Shown: one piece after another, positions 9,554-18,820 of the stretch
Layout of the letters: every line of letters begins with the position of its first letter
How positions within the stretch are numbered: position 1 is the first letter of the stretch
Assembly (NCBI RefSeq): GCF_037892195.1
Contig: NZ_JATACI010000002.1
Span: 496,001 to 560,000 of the forward strand
Length of the DNA stretch: 64,000 bases
DNA from: Yoonia sp. GPGPB17
GTDB taxonomy: Bacteria > Pseudomonadota > Alphaproteobacteria > Rhodobacterales > Rhodobacteraceae
Reading direction: 5' to 3'
Notes under the pieces: generated by a model
What the model saw: the letters and a program-made list of their open reading frames with translations, nothing else
What the model was told of the DNA's origin: nothing
The model's database searches: none
Program-made: the position numbers and the translations under genes

Positions 9554-9584
9554 CAGATAGCCTATTGGAGTCACTCTAAGTCAA
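9554..9584 (-). promoter_or_regulatory. MerR-type promoter with 19-bp spacer and dyad operator
   Basis: On the minus strand the -35 element TTGACT (9584-9579) and the -10 element TATCTG (9559-9554) are separated by 19 bp. This is the over-long spacing that MerR regulators correct by DNA twisting. The spacer start overlaps a 15-bp dyad, TTAGAGT-G-ACTCCAA (9579-9565), with 6 of 7 arm positions matching. It lies 23-53 bp upstream of the merR ATG, which fits autoregulation. Confidence 0.75.
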
Positions 9585-9593
9585 GGACAGCTT

Positions 9594-11081
9594 TTAAAAC
9601 TGTTGGTCGTCACTCTGCTGCCACGGTTTGACCAAGTTACCAAAGCGGGTGAACTCGGCCACGAACGATAGCTCCACGGTGCCAATGGGGCCGTGACGTT
9701 GCTTGCCGACGATCACTTCAGCCTTGCCATGCAGGCTCGACATTTTTTCCTGCCAAGCGGCGATGGCTTCCATATTATGGTCTTCTGGCTTTTCGCGCTC
9801 GACATAGTACTCACCCCGATAGACGAACATTACCACATCGGCATCCTGCTCAATCGAACCGGATTCGCGCAGGTCTGACAGCTGTGGGCGTTTATCTTCG
9901 CGATTTTCCACCTGACGCGACAGCTGGGACAGGGCGATGACCGGAATGTTGAGTTCTTTGGCGATAGCCTTAAGGCCCATAGAAATCTCACCGATTTCCT
10001 GCACGCGGTTTTCTGACGTGCCGCGCACCAGCTGCAAGTAGTCCACGATCAGCACATCCAACCCATGGGTTCGTTTCAGGCGGCGCGCGCGGGCGGCAAG
10101 CTGCGAAATCGGGATCGCGGCCGTGTCATCAATATAGAGAGGGCAGGATTCAAGCTGTTTGGCGGCATCGACAAAGCGGCGGAATTCGCTTTCGGTCATG
10201 TCACCTTGGCGGATCTTGTGGGACGAAATCTCAGAGGCTTCGGCCAGAATACGTCCCGCAAGCTGTTCGGCACTCATCTCGAGCGAAAAGAACCCCACGA
10301 CACCACCATCGACAGCGCCTTCGCTACCATCCTGCAACTGTCCTTTGCGGTAGGCCTTGGCGATGTTGAAGGCAATGTTCGTCGCCAGAGAGGTTTTCCC
10401 CATGGAAGGGCGCCCGGCAAGGATCAGCAAGTCTGATTTGTGCAAGCCGCCCAGCTTTTTATCCATATCGGTCAGGCCCGTCGACACCCCGGCAAGCCCG
10501 CCGTCGCGCTGATAGGCCGTGTTGGCGACATTCACGGCCTCGGTGACGGCGGCCAGAAACGACTGGAAGCCTTTTTCGGACACACCTTGTTCTGCCAGTG
10601 TATAAAGCGCCTGTTCTGCCTCGACGATTTGCTCTTTTGGTTCGTGCTCAACATCGACCTTGGCGGCCTTGTCGGTAATGTCGCGGCCCAGTTTGATCAA
10701 TTCGCGCCGGGTTGCCAGATCATAGATCATCTGCGCGTAGTCACGTGCGGCAAATGCAGATATCGCGGCACCGGCCAAACGGGCAAGGTAGGGTGGGCCA
10801 CCGAGTTCTTTGAGGCCCTCATCCTCTTCCATAAAGGTTTTCAACGTCACCGGGCTGGCCAGCATGTTGCGCCCGATCCGGCTGGCGGCTGTATCAAAGA
10901 TACGGGCGTGAACGGGATCGTAGAAATGCTTGGGCCCGATGATGGAAGCGACGCGGTCAAACACATCATTGTTGGTCAGAATCGCGCCCAAAAGCTGCTG
11001 CTCTGCCTCAATGGAATGCGGCATAAGATCGGTGTCGGCCTCTTCGACACCGGTTGCATTAAATGCTGTTAGTTCGTTCAT
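9594..11081 (-). CDS. dnaB: replicative DNA helicase DnaB
   Basis: The hexameric replicative helicase, 495 residues. The N-terminal domain is recognised by the PHSIEAEQQLLGAIL segment. The RecA-like C-terminal domain has Walker A AGRPSMGKTS, Walker B DVLIVDYLQL, the QLSRQVE motif and the arginine-finger region. No intein is present. The start ATG at 11081 follows a short GGTGAGTAAT leader. alr would normally follow directly; here three genes intervene. Confidence 0.97.
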   Translation of the reverse strand: MNELTAFNATGVEEADTDLMPHSIEAEQQLLGAILTNNDVFDRVASIIGPKHFYDPVHARIFDTAASRIGRNMLASPVTLKTFMEEDEGLKELGGPPYLARLAGAAISAFAARDYAQMIYDLATRRELIKLGRDITDKAAKVDVEHEPKEQIVEAEQALYTLAEQGVSEKGFQSFLAAVTEAVNVANTAYQRDGGLAGVSTGLTDMDKKLGGLHKSDLLILAGRPSMGKTSLATNIAFNIAKAYRKGQLQDGSEGAVDGGVVGFFSLEMSAEQLAGRILAEASEISSHKIRQGDMTESEFRRFVDAAKQLESCPLYIDDTAAIPISQLAARARRLKRTHGLDVLIVDYLQLVRGTSENRVQEIGEISMGLKAIAKELNIPVIALSQLSRQVENREDKRPQLSDLRESGSIEQDADVVMFVYRGEYYVEREKPEDHNMEAIAAWQEKMSSLHGKAEVIVGKQRHGPIGTVELSFVAEFTRFGNLVKPWQQSDDQQF

Positions 11082-11295
11082 TATTACTCACCTTGTCCCC
11101 GTGCTCTCCTATCAGTCACCGCCCGGGCATGGCCATCTGGAAATGATCGGGGATATCCGGCGGGATAAATCTGTGGACAACATCCGATAGACCTCGAACA
11201 TACCCCAAATAGTGGTTGGAGGCAAAGAGAACACAATATGCGCCATGGTTGCGCGATTCTCGGCAGGACAGGTGTAATGGACAGTGGATAAGTTT

Positions 11296-11964
11296 TTAGG
11301 CTGGCGTCCAACCTGCCGGGTCATTGAGGTAGGCCTCGACCGCTGTTAACGTCACCGTATCATAGGCCCCGCGCGCCTTGGCTTCGGCGAGCACATCCCA
11401 CCAAGTGCACAGGCTGATCAACTGGACACCATGTTCGCCCAGCGTCTCTTCGACACCATCAAAGATGCCGTAGTAAAAGATAACGGCGGTTGCCGAACAG
11501 GTCGCGCCAGTGTCCCGGATCGCGTCCACAAACGACAGCTTTGATCCACCGTCCGTCGTCAAATCCTCAACCAGGATGACGCGTTGCCCTTCGGTCATGA
11601 CCCCCTCAATACGGGCATTGCGGCCATAGCCTTTGGGCTTCTTGCGGACATAGGTCATGGGCAGGGCCAAGCGCTCTGCGACCATTGCCCCGAAAGGAAT
11701 GCCCGCAGTCTCGCCACCGGCGACATTATCAAAGGCCTCAAAACCTGCTTCGCGCATAATCGACACGGCCATGAAATCCATCAAGGTCGCCCGGATACGC
11801 GGAAAGGAAATCAGTTTGCGGCAATCCACATAAGTTGGGGCCTGCTTGCCAGAGGCATGGGTGAAAGGCTCGGCGGCATTGAAATCAATCGCGCCAATTT
11901 CGATCAGCATCCCGGCGGTCAGTCGGGCAATCTCTTCTTTGGTGGGAAAGGAGGTGGGGATCAT
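11296..11964 (-). CDS. pyrE: orotate phosphoribosyltransferase
   Basis: Converts orotate and PRPP to OMP in pyrimidine synthesis; 222 residues. The PRPP-binding loop reads [14 protein letters not shown], and the Lys-rich catalytic loop is [11 protein letters not shown]. The ATG at 11964 (MIPTSFPTK) has AAAGG upstream; an earlier in-frame start at 12024 would overlap pyrC. It lies 56 bp downstream of pyrC on the same strand, forming a pyrC-pyrE operon. Confidence 0.96.
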   Translation of the reverse strand: MIPTSFPTKEEIARLTAGMLIEIGAIDFNAAEPFTHASGKQAPTYVDCRKLISFPRIRATLMDFMAVSIMREAGFEAFDNVAGGETAGIPFGAMVAERLALPMTYVRKKPKGYGRNARIEGVMTEGQRVILVEDLTTDGGSKLSFVDAIRDTGATCSATAVIFYYGIFDGVEETLGEHGVQLISLCTWWDVLAEAKARGAYDTVTLTAVEAYLNDPAGWTPA

Positions 11965-12020
11965 CGAGCAACCTTTTTCTTTTGTTGTCCCGAACGCTTC
12001 GACAGAAGACATTCGTTTTC

Positions 12021-13073
12021 TCAATCTTCAACACGCCAATGCAGATCAAACCCCGGGTCAAACACCGTGACAGGTCCATCACCGGTTTCAATTTGGGTGG
12101 GGTATCTCACAGGATCGCCCTTGGTGAGCGTGATGGTGTCGTCATTTGGTGGCAGTCCGTAGAACCGCGGACCATTGAGTGAGGCGAAATCCTCAAGCTT
12201 TTTGATCCGGCCAGCGGCGTCGAATACTTCGGCCAGGCAAGACATGGTATTGGGCGCAGTAAAGATACCGGCGCAGCCACAGGATTGCAGCTTGTTGGCT
12301 TCGGTATGTGGTGCGCTGTCAGTGCCCAGAAAGAACCGCTTGTCGCCCGATACCGCAGCCTGGACCAGCGCCACGCGATGTGCTTCGCGTTTTGCAACAG
12401 GCAAGCAATAAAAATGGGGTTTGATCCCGCCCGCCAGAATATGATTGCGGTTGATGATCAGATGATGGGTCGTGATTGTCGCCGCAAGATTCTTGTGGCT
12501 GTCGCGGACATAATCCACGGCATCCTGCGTCGTCACATGCTCCATCACAACCTTAAGATCGGGCACTTTCTTGCGCAGCGGTTTGAGGACCCTTTCGATA
12601 AAGACGGCTTCGCGGTCAAAGATATCAATCTCATTGTCCGTGACTTCACCATGCACACAAAGCGGCATGCCAATCTCGGCCATGACCTCAAGGACCGGGC
12701 GGACCTTTTCAAAGTCGCGCACCCCCGAGGCTGAATTGGTGGTTGCCCCGGCAGGGTAGAGCTTGACGGCCGTTGCGATCCCATTGGTATGGGCCGCGCG
12801 CACATCTTCCGGATCGGTCGCTTCGGTCAGATAGAGGGTCATCAATGGCGTAAATGTTGCCCCTTCCGGGACAGCCGCCATGATGCGTTCGCGATAGGCA
12901 ACCGCCTGTTGTGATGACACTACCGGAGGGACCAGATTGGGCATGATGATGGCCCGGGCAAAATGGCGGCTGGTTTCAGGCAATACGGCCTTCAACATCT
13001 CACCATCACGCAGGTGCAAATGCCAATCATCAGGGCGTGGGATGGTCAGGCTGGTCAGGTGTCTGTCAGGCAT
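12021..13073 (-). CDS. pyrC: dihydroorotase (class II PyrC)
   Basis: A 350-residue zinc amidohydrolase that cyclises carbamoyl-aspartate. Metal ligands are seen in DWHLHLRDG, the carbamylated Lys in [13 protein letters not shown], and later His and Asp ligands in [16 protein letters not shown] and FLGTDSAPH. Length and motifs match the E. coli type (PyrC) rather than the PyrC/PyrX type. It is the first gene of the pyrC-pyrE pair. Confidence 0.96.
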   Translation of the reverse strand: MPDRHLTSLTIPRPDDWHLHLRDGEMLKAVLPETSRHFARAIIMPNLVPPVVSSQQAVAYRERIMAAVPEGATFTPLMTLYLTEATDPEDVRAAHTNGIATAVKLYPAGATTNSASGVRDFEKVRPVLEVMAEIGMPLCVHGEVTDNEIDIFDREAVFIERVLKPLRKKVPDLKVVMEHVTTQDAVDYVRDSHKNLAATITTHHLIINRNHILAGGIKPHFYCLPVAKREAHRVALVQAAVSGDKRFFLGTDSAPHTEANKLQSCGCAGIFTAPNTMSCLAEVFDAAGRIKKLEDFASLNGPRFYGLPPNDDTITLTKGDPVRYPTQIETGDGPVTVFDPGFDLHWRVED

Positions 13074-13192
13074 GAAGCCCGATTACACGGTTACGCGCGC
13101 GGATGCCATAGGGCATCGCAATAGCCCTTGCGCAAGGGGCGGTCTTTCTGGATATTTCCACATAAGCTGGTGGACGAAAGGAGTGACATCTC

Positions 13193-13477
13193 ATGCTGGG
13201 TTTTTTGATTGCAGCAGCGGCTGGTTTCCTGACGCCGCAACTCGAAGGGCCGGTGGCCGGGCCGATCGTTAAGACACTCGAAGGCCATTTTCCTATTGCT
13301 GCTAATGAACGTCGGTTAATTGCTTTTATGGTAGCGTTACTGGCTGCGGCCATTCTTGCTGCGGCCTTTGACAGTGGCTCAATCTTTGGGATCACCATCG
13401 GGGCGATCGTGGGGTATTTCGGTACGCGGATATTTGAGGCCCTCAAAAAGGTCATCGAGGGTAGACGCGAACAATAA
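13193..13477 (+). CDS. small membrane protein, unknown function
   Basis: A 94-residue protein with a good Shine-Dalgarno (AAAGGAG, 9 bp upstream). It has a short hydrophobic N-terminus (residues 1-14) and a strong membrane region at about residues 43-77 (MVALLAAAILAAAF, then GITIGAIVGYFG), ending in a basic tail. No family was recognised. It is divergent from pyrC with a 119-bp gap and has no operon partner. Confidence 0.65.
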   Translation: MLGFLIAAAAGFLTPQLEGPVAGPIVKTLEGHFPIAANERRLIAFMVALLAAAILAAAFDSGSIFGITIGAIVGYFGTRIFEALKKVIEGRREQ

Positions 13478-13591
13478 AACGCGGTTGGCCATGCATTCGC
13501 TGCATCGCGGCAATGCAGCCTTGGCGGTTTTCCTGCGCTGTCGGGTGTTTAGTTTGAGGGCAACAGATAAAACCCCGATAGGACAGACGAT

Positions 13592-13813
13592 ATGGCCTTT
13601 TACACCGATACAATCGAATCCCGCACAAGAACCTCAGCAGTCACCGCAACTCTCGCTAGGATTTCGGCCTTCTTTTCAAGAATGGTCGAAACGCAAACCA
13701 GATCAATTGATGTGCGGCGTATGCAGGACCTCAGCGATGCGGAGCTTGCCAATATGGGACTGAACCGTGCCGATATCGTCCGTCACGTATACCGGGATAT
13801 CTACTACGTATGA
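13592..13813 (+). CDS. DUF1127 domain-containing small protein
   Basis: A 73-residue basic protein whose C-terminal 30 residues match the DUF1127 pattern (MQDLSDAELANMGLNRADI). Members in Rhodobacterales are short, stress- or nutrient-regulated proteins, some of which act with small RNAs; their molecular role is mostly unknown. Its stop overlaps the convergent gene 13804-14743 by 10 bp. Confidence 0.8.
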   Translation: MAFYTDTIESRTRTSAVTATLARISAFFSRMVETQTRSIDVRRMQDLSDAELANMGLNRADIVRHVYRDIYYV

Positions 13814-14743
13814 ATGTCCTGGGTGGGGCTCAGTTCTTCGTGCTTGTCGATAAAGAAGGCCTTATGACCCCGCCTGATCATATATTCGCAGATAATACGG
13901 GCCAGACGCGGATGGCCCGTCACCACCAGCCTGCGCACCAGGGCGCGTACGTAGGTCGGATCATAACGGCGCGCGCGCAAGAGCTGTAAGAACCGGCGCC
14001 GATCCAGCATGCCATCCATTGCCAGCTTGATCAGCACATCATGGATACCCATCCGGTCAAAGGCCTGATCCAGATCGTCCCCCAAAAGCGCGCAGGGCAG
14101 GGCTGTCACATGCGGCTTGCGGAACAAGGCCGCATGACAGGCATCCAACCGCTCAATCGGATCAAAGGCGATAAACACGCGCTTTGCCCCGTCAATCATT
14201 TCTGGCGCATACCCATACCGGTCATTGAAGTTCTTTTTGCGCATGCGTTTGAAACGCGAGATCCCAACCCGCCATCTGCCCGTCAAGCGTGGCTTGTGGA
14301 CGTAAGGCGACCACGGTCGCGCCGGGGGCCGCAACTGAATATGCAGCGGCTGCATAAGACGCGCCACCGCCACCGCCATGAAAGACAATCCGCTCAAAGT
14401 CATCAAAGAAGCCATCATCAACCATGCGGTCGAAGAAGTCATAGACATGCTGATCGCGAAACCAGCTTTCCTTGAAAGAAAACAGCGACAAATGCGACCA
14501 GCCGTCATGGCGTGCGTAGGCAAAGCCGCGCGGTTCGGCATCAACATTGTTCTCACGTACCGATTGGACATTCTCGAATGTGACAAGAAGGGATTTGCCA
14601 GCCTGAAGAAAACCGGCGCAGTGCTCGCGCCCCAGCTGTTCGAAAAAACCGTGGTCTTCGCAAACGTCGTCCACCTTAGCTAGCCAGGCATTGGCGCCAA
14701 GATCTTGGAAATTCACATCGATGGCTAATTGCCGGTCTTCCAT
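13804..14743 (-). pseudogene. conserved Rhodobacterales protein (often misnamed PAPS reductase), frameshifted
   Basis: The start at 14743 (MEDRQLAIDVNFQDLG) reads in one frame to about 14260. It covers a first domain with a GGGGASYAAAAYS turn typical of an alpha/beta hydrolase-like nucleophile or nucleotide loop. The second part (RFKRMRKKNFNDRYGYAPEM, then FIAFDPIERLDACHA) is in another frame and ends at 13804. One extra base at about 14255-14263 explains the split; the joined product would be about 312 residues. I recall similar proteins in Roseobacters annotated as phosphoadenosine phosphosulfate reductase without the catalytic Cys motif, and I see none here. Function is unknown. Confidence 0.7.
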
Positions 14744-14849
14744 ACTCACTACTCCAAGGCCGAAAGTACGGCGGCCATGCATGATGGAATACATAGCTTT
14801 TGAGGCAGTAACTAGGCACCGATGACGAATTTAATGTTGCGAATATAGC

Positions 14850-16073
14850 TTAAAAGAAGGCCTGAAGTCCGGTTTGTGCACGCCCAAGGATCAATGCATG
14901 CACATCATGGGTGCCTTCATAGGTATTTACGGTCTCAAGATTGATCATATGGCGCATGATCTGGAAATCTTCACTGATTCCATTGCCGCCATGCATGTCA
15001 CGCGAGGCCCGTGCGATATCAAGTGCTTTGCCGCAATTGTTCCGCTTCATCAGACTGATCATTTCGGGCGCTGCCTTGCCTTGCTCCATCAGGCGGCCCA
15101 ACTGTAGGGCGGCTTGAGTGCCTAGGGCAATCTCGGTCTGCATATCGGCCAGTTTTTTCTGGAAAAGCTGGTTTTGCGCCAAGGGCTTGCCAAATTGCTT
15201 GCGATCCAACCCGTATTGGCGGGCTGCATGCCAGCAAGCTTCTGCCGCCCCCATGACGCCCCACGCGATACCATAGCGGGCGCGGTTCAGGCACCCAAAC
15301 GGGCCTTTGAGGCCTTGGACATCGGGCAACAGCGCACTCTCAGGCACTGCGACGTTGTCCATCACAATTTCGCCCGTTACAGAGGCGCGTAGGCTGAGTT
15401 TGCCGCCAACTTTTGGCGACGACAGCCCTTTCATGTGTTTGTCCAGAACGAATCCGCGGATTTTACCGCCATGCGCCTCTGATTTTGCCCAGATGACAAA
15501 CACATCGGCGATCGGAGCGTTGCTGATCCACATCTTTGAGCCGTTGATGACATATCCATCTTCGGTTTTCTTTGCTGTCGTTTTCATACCCGCCGGATCG
15601 CTACCCGCATCCGGCTCGGTCAAACCAAAACATCCAATCAATGTGCCCGCCGCCAGGCCGGGCAGGTACTTCTTGCGTTGGGCGTCGCTGCCGTAAGCGT
15701 GGATCGGATACATCACCAAGGATGACTGCACTGACATCATCGACCGATAACCACTGTCCACGCGCTCAATCTCGCGCGCGACAAGGCCGTATGTCACATA
15801 CCCCGCACCCAGCCCGCTGTATTCTTCGGGAATCGTCACGCCTAACAGACCCGCCGCACCCATTTCGGCAAAGATCCCGGGATCAACGGTCTCCTCGCGA
15901 TATGCAGCGGTCACGCGGGGCTGCAAAACACCTTGGGCAAAGGTACTTGCGGCATCACGCAGCATCCGCTCATCCTGGGTCAACTGATCTTCCAGTCGCA
16001 AGGGATCAGCCCAATCAAAGGGTCCCAGGTCAGGGCCAAATCCGGTTGCTTTGATCGGCGTTGAATCGTTCAT
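14850..16073 (-). CDS. gcdH: glutaryl-CoA dehydrogenase
   Basis: A 407-residue FAD-dependent acyl-CoA dehydrogenase of the glutaryl-CoA type, which oxidises and decarboxylates glutaryl-CoA to crotonyl-CoA in lysine/tryptophan breakdown. Seen: FAD/substrate loop [29 protein letters not shown], the dimer motif [13 protein letters not shown] and the C-terminal [16 protein letters not shown] whose Glu is the catalytic base. The ATG at 16073 has GGGGAG upstream. It is divergent from the XdhC-family gene; no CaiB transferase partner is adjacent. Confidence 0.93.
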   Translation of the reverse strand: MNDSTPIKATGFGPDLGPFDWADPLRLEDQLTQDERMLRDAASTFAQGVLQPRVTAAYREETVDPGIFAEMGAAGLLGVTIPEEYSGLGAGYVTYGLVAREIERVDSGYRSMMSVQSSLVMYPIHAYGSDAQRKKYLPGLAAGTLIGCFGLTEPDAGSDPAGMKTTAKKTEDGYVINGSKMWISNAPIADVFVIWAKSEAHGGKIRGFVLDKHMKGLSSPKVGGKLSLRASVTGEIVMDNVAVPESALLPDVQGLKGPFGCLNRARYGIAWGVMGAAEACWHAARQYGLDRKQFGKPLAQNQLFQKKLADMQTEIALGTQAALQLGRLMEQGKAAPEMISLMKRNNCGKALDIARASRDMHGGNGISEDFQIMRHMINLETVNTYEGTHDVHALILGRAQTGLQAFF

Positions 16074-16188
16074 GGCGTCAGCTCCCCTTTGCTTGAGCAC
16101 AAGCTAAGCGTTCTGTGTCATAGGAGCAATGGACAGTTGTCCAGCCAGCCATGCTATCTTCTCATGTTCCAAAATACCTCACAGGGGT

Positions 16189-16209
16189 CTGGGGATGTGA
16201 AATCCCCAG
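16189..16209. other. 7-bp inverted repeat between gcdH and XdhC-family gene
   Basis: CTGGGGA-N7-TCCCCAG is a perfect 7-bp dyad in the roughly 250-bp divergent region. It has no T-tract, so it could be an operator for either gene. Nothing else in this gap was recognised. Confidence 0.35.
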
Positions 16210-16325
16210 TCTTGTGTGGGCCGTTATATGCTGCACGATGTGATGATGTCCGGATCAAAGGACAACGACCGGAGTGACAAAGAGGTATGGTAAAATTCTG
16301 TGATCCACAGCAAGATATAGCCGTT

Positions 16326-17299
16326 ATGACCGATGTATTGACTGACCTTCCGCAATTGGCACTCGACTGGCATCGCGCCGGTCGTGGCGTTGCAATTGCC
16401 ACCGTTGTGCAGACTTGGGGGTCTGCACCGCGCCCCGTCGGCAGCCAGTTGGTGATTGATGCTGATGGTGCGATGGAGGGCTCGGTCTCGGGCGGCTGTG
16501 TCGAGGGCGCGGTGGTCACTGACGCCATTGATGCCATTGCCGAGGGCGAACAACGCTTGCTGACCTATGGTGTCAGCGATGATGAGGCTTTTGCGGTGGG
16601 TCTTGCCTGTGGCGGTGAGATCAAAGTGCTGGTTGAACCTGTCGGCCCGGTGATGCCGGTGGAGATCTTGGAACGCCTGACGGATGCGCGCTATCAGTCG
16701 CAGCCCGTCGTCTATGTCACAGACATCATGGAAAGCAGGCCACGTCTGAAAGCTGCCTCAGCCTATCCGGATCGTCACCGCACAGATACCTCGGGGATCG
16801 AGGAAGATGGCCGTACTTTTGTGGCGGTGCATAACCCACCTTTACGGATGATCATCGTGGGTGCCGTCCATATCGCACAGTATCTGGTCGGTATGGCGCG
16901 AGCCTGCGGGTACAAGCCCATTTTGGTTGATCCGCGCCCGGCCTTCGCGTCCGAGGCGCGTTTTCCGGGCGAAACCGTTCAGGATGATTGGCCCGATGCG
17001 GCCTTGCGCGCGCTCAAAATCGATGCACGTACCGCTATTGTCACCTTGACCCACGATCCCAAGCTGGATGATCCGGCGATTGTGACGGCATTGGAGTCAG
17101 AGGCCTTCTATTTGGGCTGTCTTGGGTCAACACGTACCCATGACAAGCGGGTGGCGCGGTTAAAGGAAGTGGGCTTTACCGATGAAGAGATTGGGCGGAT
17201 TCATGCGCCTGTTGGACTCGATCTGGGGGGCGGCAGCCTGCAGAAATCGCAGTGAGCATCATGGCGCAGGTTACGCAGACCTTGCGCAAGAAACCCTAA
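16326..17299 (+). pseudogene. XdhC family protein, 3' end frameshifted
   Basis: XdhC/CoxF-type proteins bind molybdenum cofactor and deliver it, sulfurated, to xanthine dehydrogenase-like enzymes. The N-terminal XdhC/CoxI domain (TWGSAPRPVGSQ, GSVSGGCVEG) and the C-terminal Rossmann domain (FYLGCLGSTRT, IHAPVGLDLG) are clear. As written it stops at 17255 with GGSLQKSQ. Reading one base on after the six-G run at 17225-17230 gives the expected family tail (PAEIAVSIMAQV) to a stop at 17297-17299. I therefore extend the gene and call it frameshifted. The start may be 16326 or the in-frame ATG at 16287, which has AGAGG only one base away. No molybdo-enzyme genes adjoin. Confidence 0.85.
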
Positions 17300-17326
17300 G
17301 CTACAATCCGCCACATGCGCCAAATG

Positions 17327-17357
17327 AAAAAGCCCTCACGGATGTGAGGGCTTTTTT
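17327..17357. terminator. bidirectional terminator between XdhC-family gene and infC
   Basis: Perfect 9-bp stem AGCCCTCAC / GTGAGGGCT with loop GGAT (17331-17352), T6 on the plus side and A-rich on the left. It can serve both convergent genes. Confidence 0.88.
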
Positions 17358-17375
17358 GTCTTGGGTGGACGGGGG

Positions 17376-17921
17376 TTACTTTGGCAACGGTCCAATCAGC
17401 ATCACCATTTGGCGGCCTTCCATCTTTGGAAAGTTTTCGACCTTACCGGCGTCTTTGGTGTCTTCGGCGACACGCTCAAGCAGTTCACGCCCCAACTGCT
17501 GGTGCGCCATCTCGCGACCGCGGAATCGCAGTGTGATCTTTACCTTGTCGCCGTTGTCCAAAAATTTGAACACGTTACGCATCTTCACATCGTAATCGTG
17601 GTTATCCGTGTTGGGACGGAACTTGACCTCTTTGATCTCGATGATCTTTTGCTTTTTACGCGCCTCAGCTTCTTTTTTCTGAGTCTCGTATTTGAACTTG
17701 CCATAGTCCATGATCTTGCAGACCGGTGGGTTGGCGTTTGGTGAAATCTCGACCAGGTCCAAGCCGGCATCGTCTGCCATCACCATCGCACGTTCCGGTG
17801 TCACAACACCGACGTTTTCGCCTTCTGCGCCAATCAGGCGGATTTCGGGGCCCCGGATGCGTTCGTTGATGCGGGGGCCTGTGTCACGTTGTGGTGGCGC
17901 GTTATGAGGTCTGCGTCCTAT
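17376..17921 (-). CDS. infC: translation initiation factor IF-3, ATA start
   Basis: IF-3, 181 residues, binds the 30S subunit and monitors start-codon/initiator pairing. The N-domain ([37 protein letters not shown]) and C-domain ([25 protein letters not shown]) are complete. The first ATG or GTG in frame would cut the N-domain; conserved residues continue upstream to [15 protein letters not shown]. The only plausible start there is ATA at 17921-17919, preceded by AAAGGATAAAGACC. Rare start codons on infC are a known device for IF-3 autoregulation (AUU in E. coli). It is divergent from the Ala-rich gene. Confidence 0.93.
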   Translation of the reverse strand: MGRRPHNAPPQRDTGPRINERIRGPEIRLIGAEGENVGVVTPERAMVMADDAGLDLVEISPNANPPVCKIMDYGKFKYETQKKEAEARKKQKIIEIKEVKFRPNTDNHDYDVKMRNVFKFLDNGDKVKITLRFRGREMAHQQLGRELLERVAEDTKDAGKVENFPKMEGRQMVMLIGPLPK

Positions 17922-18120
17922 GGTCTTTATCCTTTGATTGTTCCATCTCGGTGATGGCCAAACTAAACACCCGCATGCCCGGCTTCAACCCGCAAATGAT
18001 GCGGTTTTCTGCTGATTTTTCCTCGGTGATTGCACTTTCACTTTTGCAGCCCATCTGACATATGCAGGCGCAAGGTCCATGGGGGCCCAAATGACTAAGT
18101 TTGGAAAAAGGAGATGACTC

Positions 18121-18747
18121 ATGCGTGCAATACTCATTCTCGTCATCGTGGCGATCGTTGGCTTTTTTGGCTACCAATACGCTGCCGAAGGGCGCAGCCC
18201 GGGTGAAGCCGTCGGCGTTTTAACAGGCGCAACCCAAGAGGCGGAACGTGCCGCCGCCGAAGCTGCTGCTGCTGCCGAAGCCGCCGCTGCGCAAGCTGCA
18301 GCGGAAGCAGAGGCGCTGGCCGCCGAAGAAGCTGCTGCCGCTGCCGCGGAAGAAGCTGCTGCCGCAGAAGCTGCCGCTGCAGCTGAGGAAGCCGCCGCTG
18401 CTGCTGCCGCTGAATTGGAAGCTGCAGCCCAAGCTGCTGAAGAAGCGGCAGCGCAAGCCGCCGCAGAGGCCGCAGCTGCGGCCGAGGAAGCTGCTGCCGC
18501 AGACGAGGAAGCCGTGGAAGACGCTGCCGCAGAAGTTGCCGAAGCAGGTGAAGATCTGATGTCGATGGCTGGTGAATTGCTGACCGTCGATGGATTCGAC
18601 GCCGGTAAGGTGACAGAGCTTGTAGCAAACTCAGACTTGTCTGATGACATGAAGTCACTGATGACAGCGGCTGTCGATTCTGCAAAAGACAACCCGCTGC
18701 TGCTCGAGCCCGTTCTGGCCAATATCCGCGAGGCCTTGGGCCTCTAA
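18121..18747 (+). CDS. Ala/Glu-rich coiled-coil protein with N-terminal anchor
   Basis: A 208-residue protein with a single hydrophobic segment at residues 3-19 (signal anchor or cleavable signal). It is followed by about 105 residues made almost entirely of Ala and Glu (residues about 40-145), likely one long helix or coiled coil. The final 55 residues are normal sequence (LLTVDGFDAGKVTELVANSD, then DNPLLLEPVLANIREALGL). SD AAAGGAGATG is well placed. The GCn/GAA repeats are irregular at the DNA level, not a tandem repeat. It ends before a strong terminator. Function is unknown; a periplasmic spacer role is a guess. Confidence 0.7.
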   Translation: MRAILILVIVAIVGFFGYQYAAEGRSPGEAVGVLTGATQEAERAAAEAAAAAEAAAAQAAAEAEALAAEEAAAAAAEEAAAAEAAAAAEEAAAAAAAELEAAAQAAEEAAAQAAAEAAAAAEEAAAADEEAVEDAAAEVAEAGEDLMSMAGELLTVDGFDAGKVTELVANSDLSDDMKSLMTAAVDSAKDNPLLLEPVLANIREALGL

Positions 18748-18769
18748 GCCAAAGCACAGCTGAACAAAG

Positions 18770-18801
18770 AAAAGGCCACGTCACATATGACGTGGCCTTT
18801 T
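18770..18801. terminator. strong bidirectional terminator
   Basis: AAAGGCCACGTCA-CATA-TGACGTGGCCTTT, a perfect 13-bp stem with a 4-base loop at 18771-18800, flanked by A and T tracts. It separates the Ala-rich gene (plus) from fpr (minus). Confidence 0.9.
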
Positions 18802-18820
18802 CCTTTGGTTTTACAGAAAG

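Noticed and set aside
18235..18560. Possible DNA tandem repeat in the Ala-rich gene
   Set aside because: The protein is repetitive but the codons vary and no fixed repeat unit is seen.
18143..18784. Long open frames opposite the Ala-rich gene
   Set aside because: They are by-products of GC-rich GCN/GAA codons read in reverse and give Leu/Arg/Gln or Ala/Ser runs without domains.
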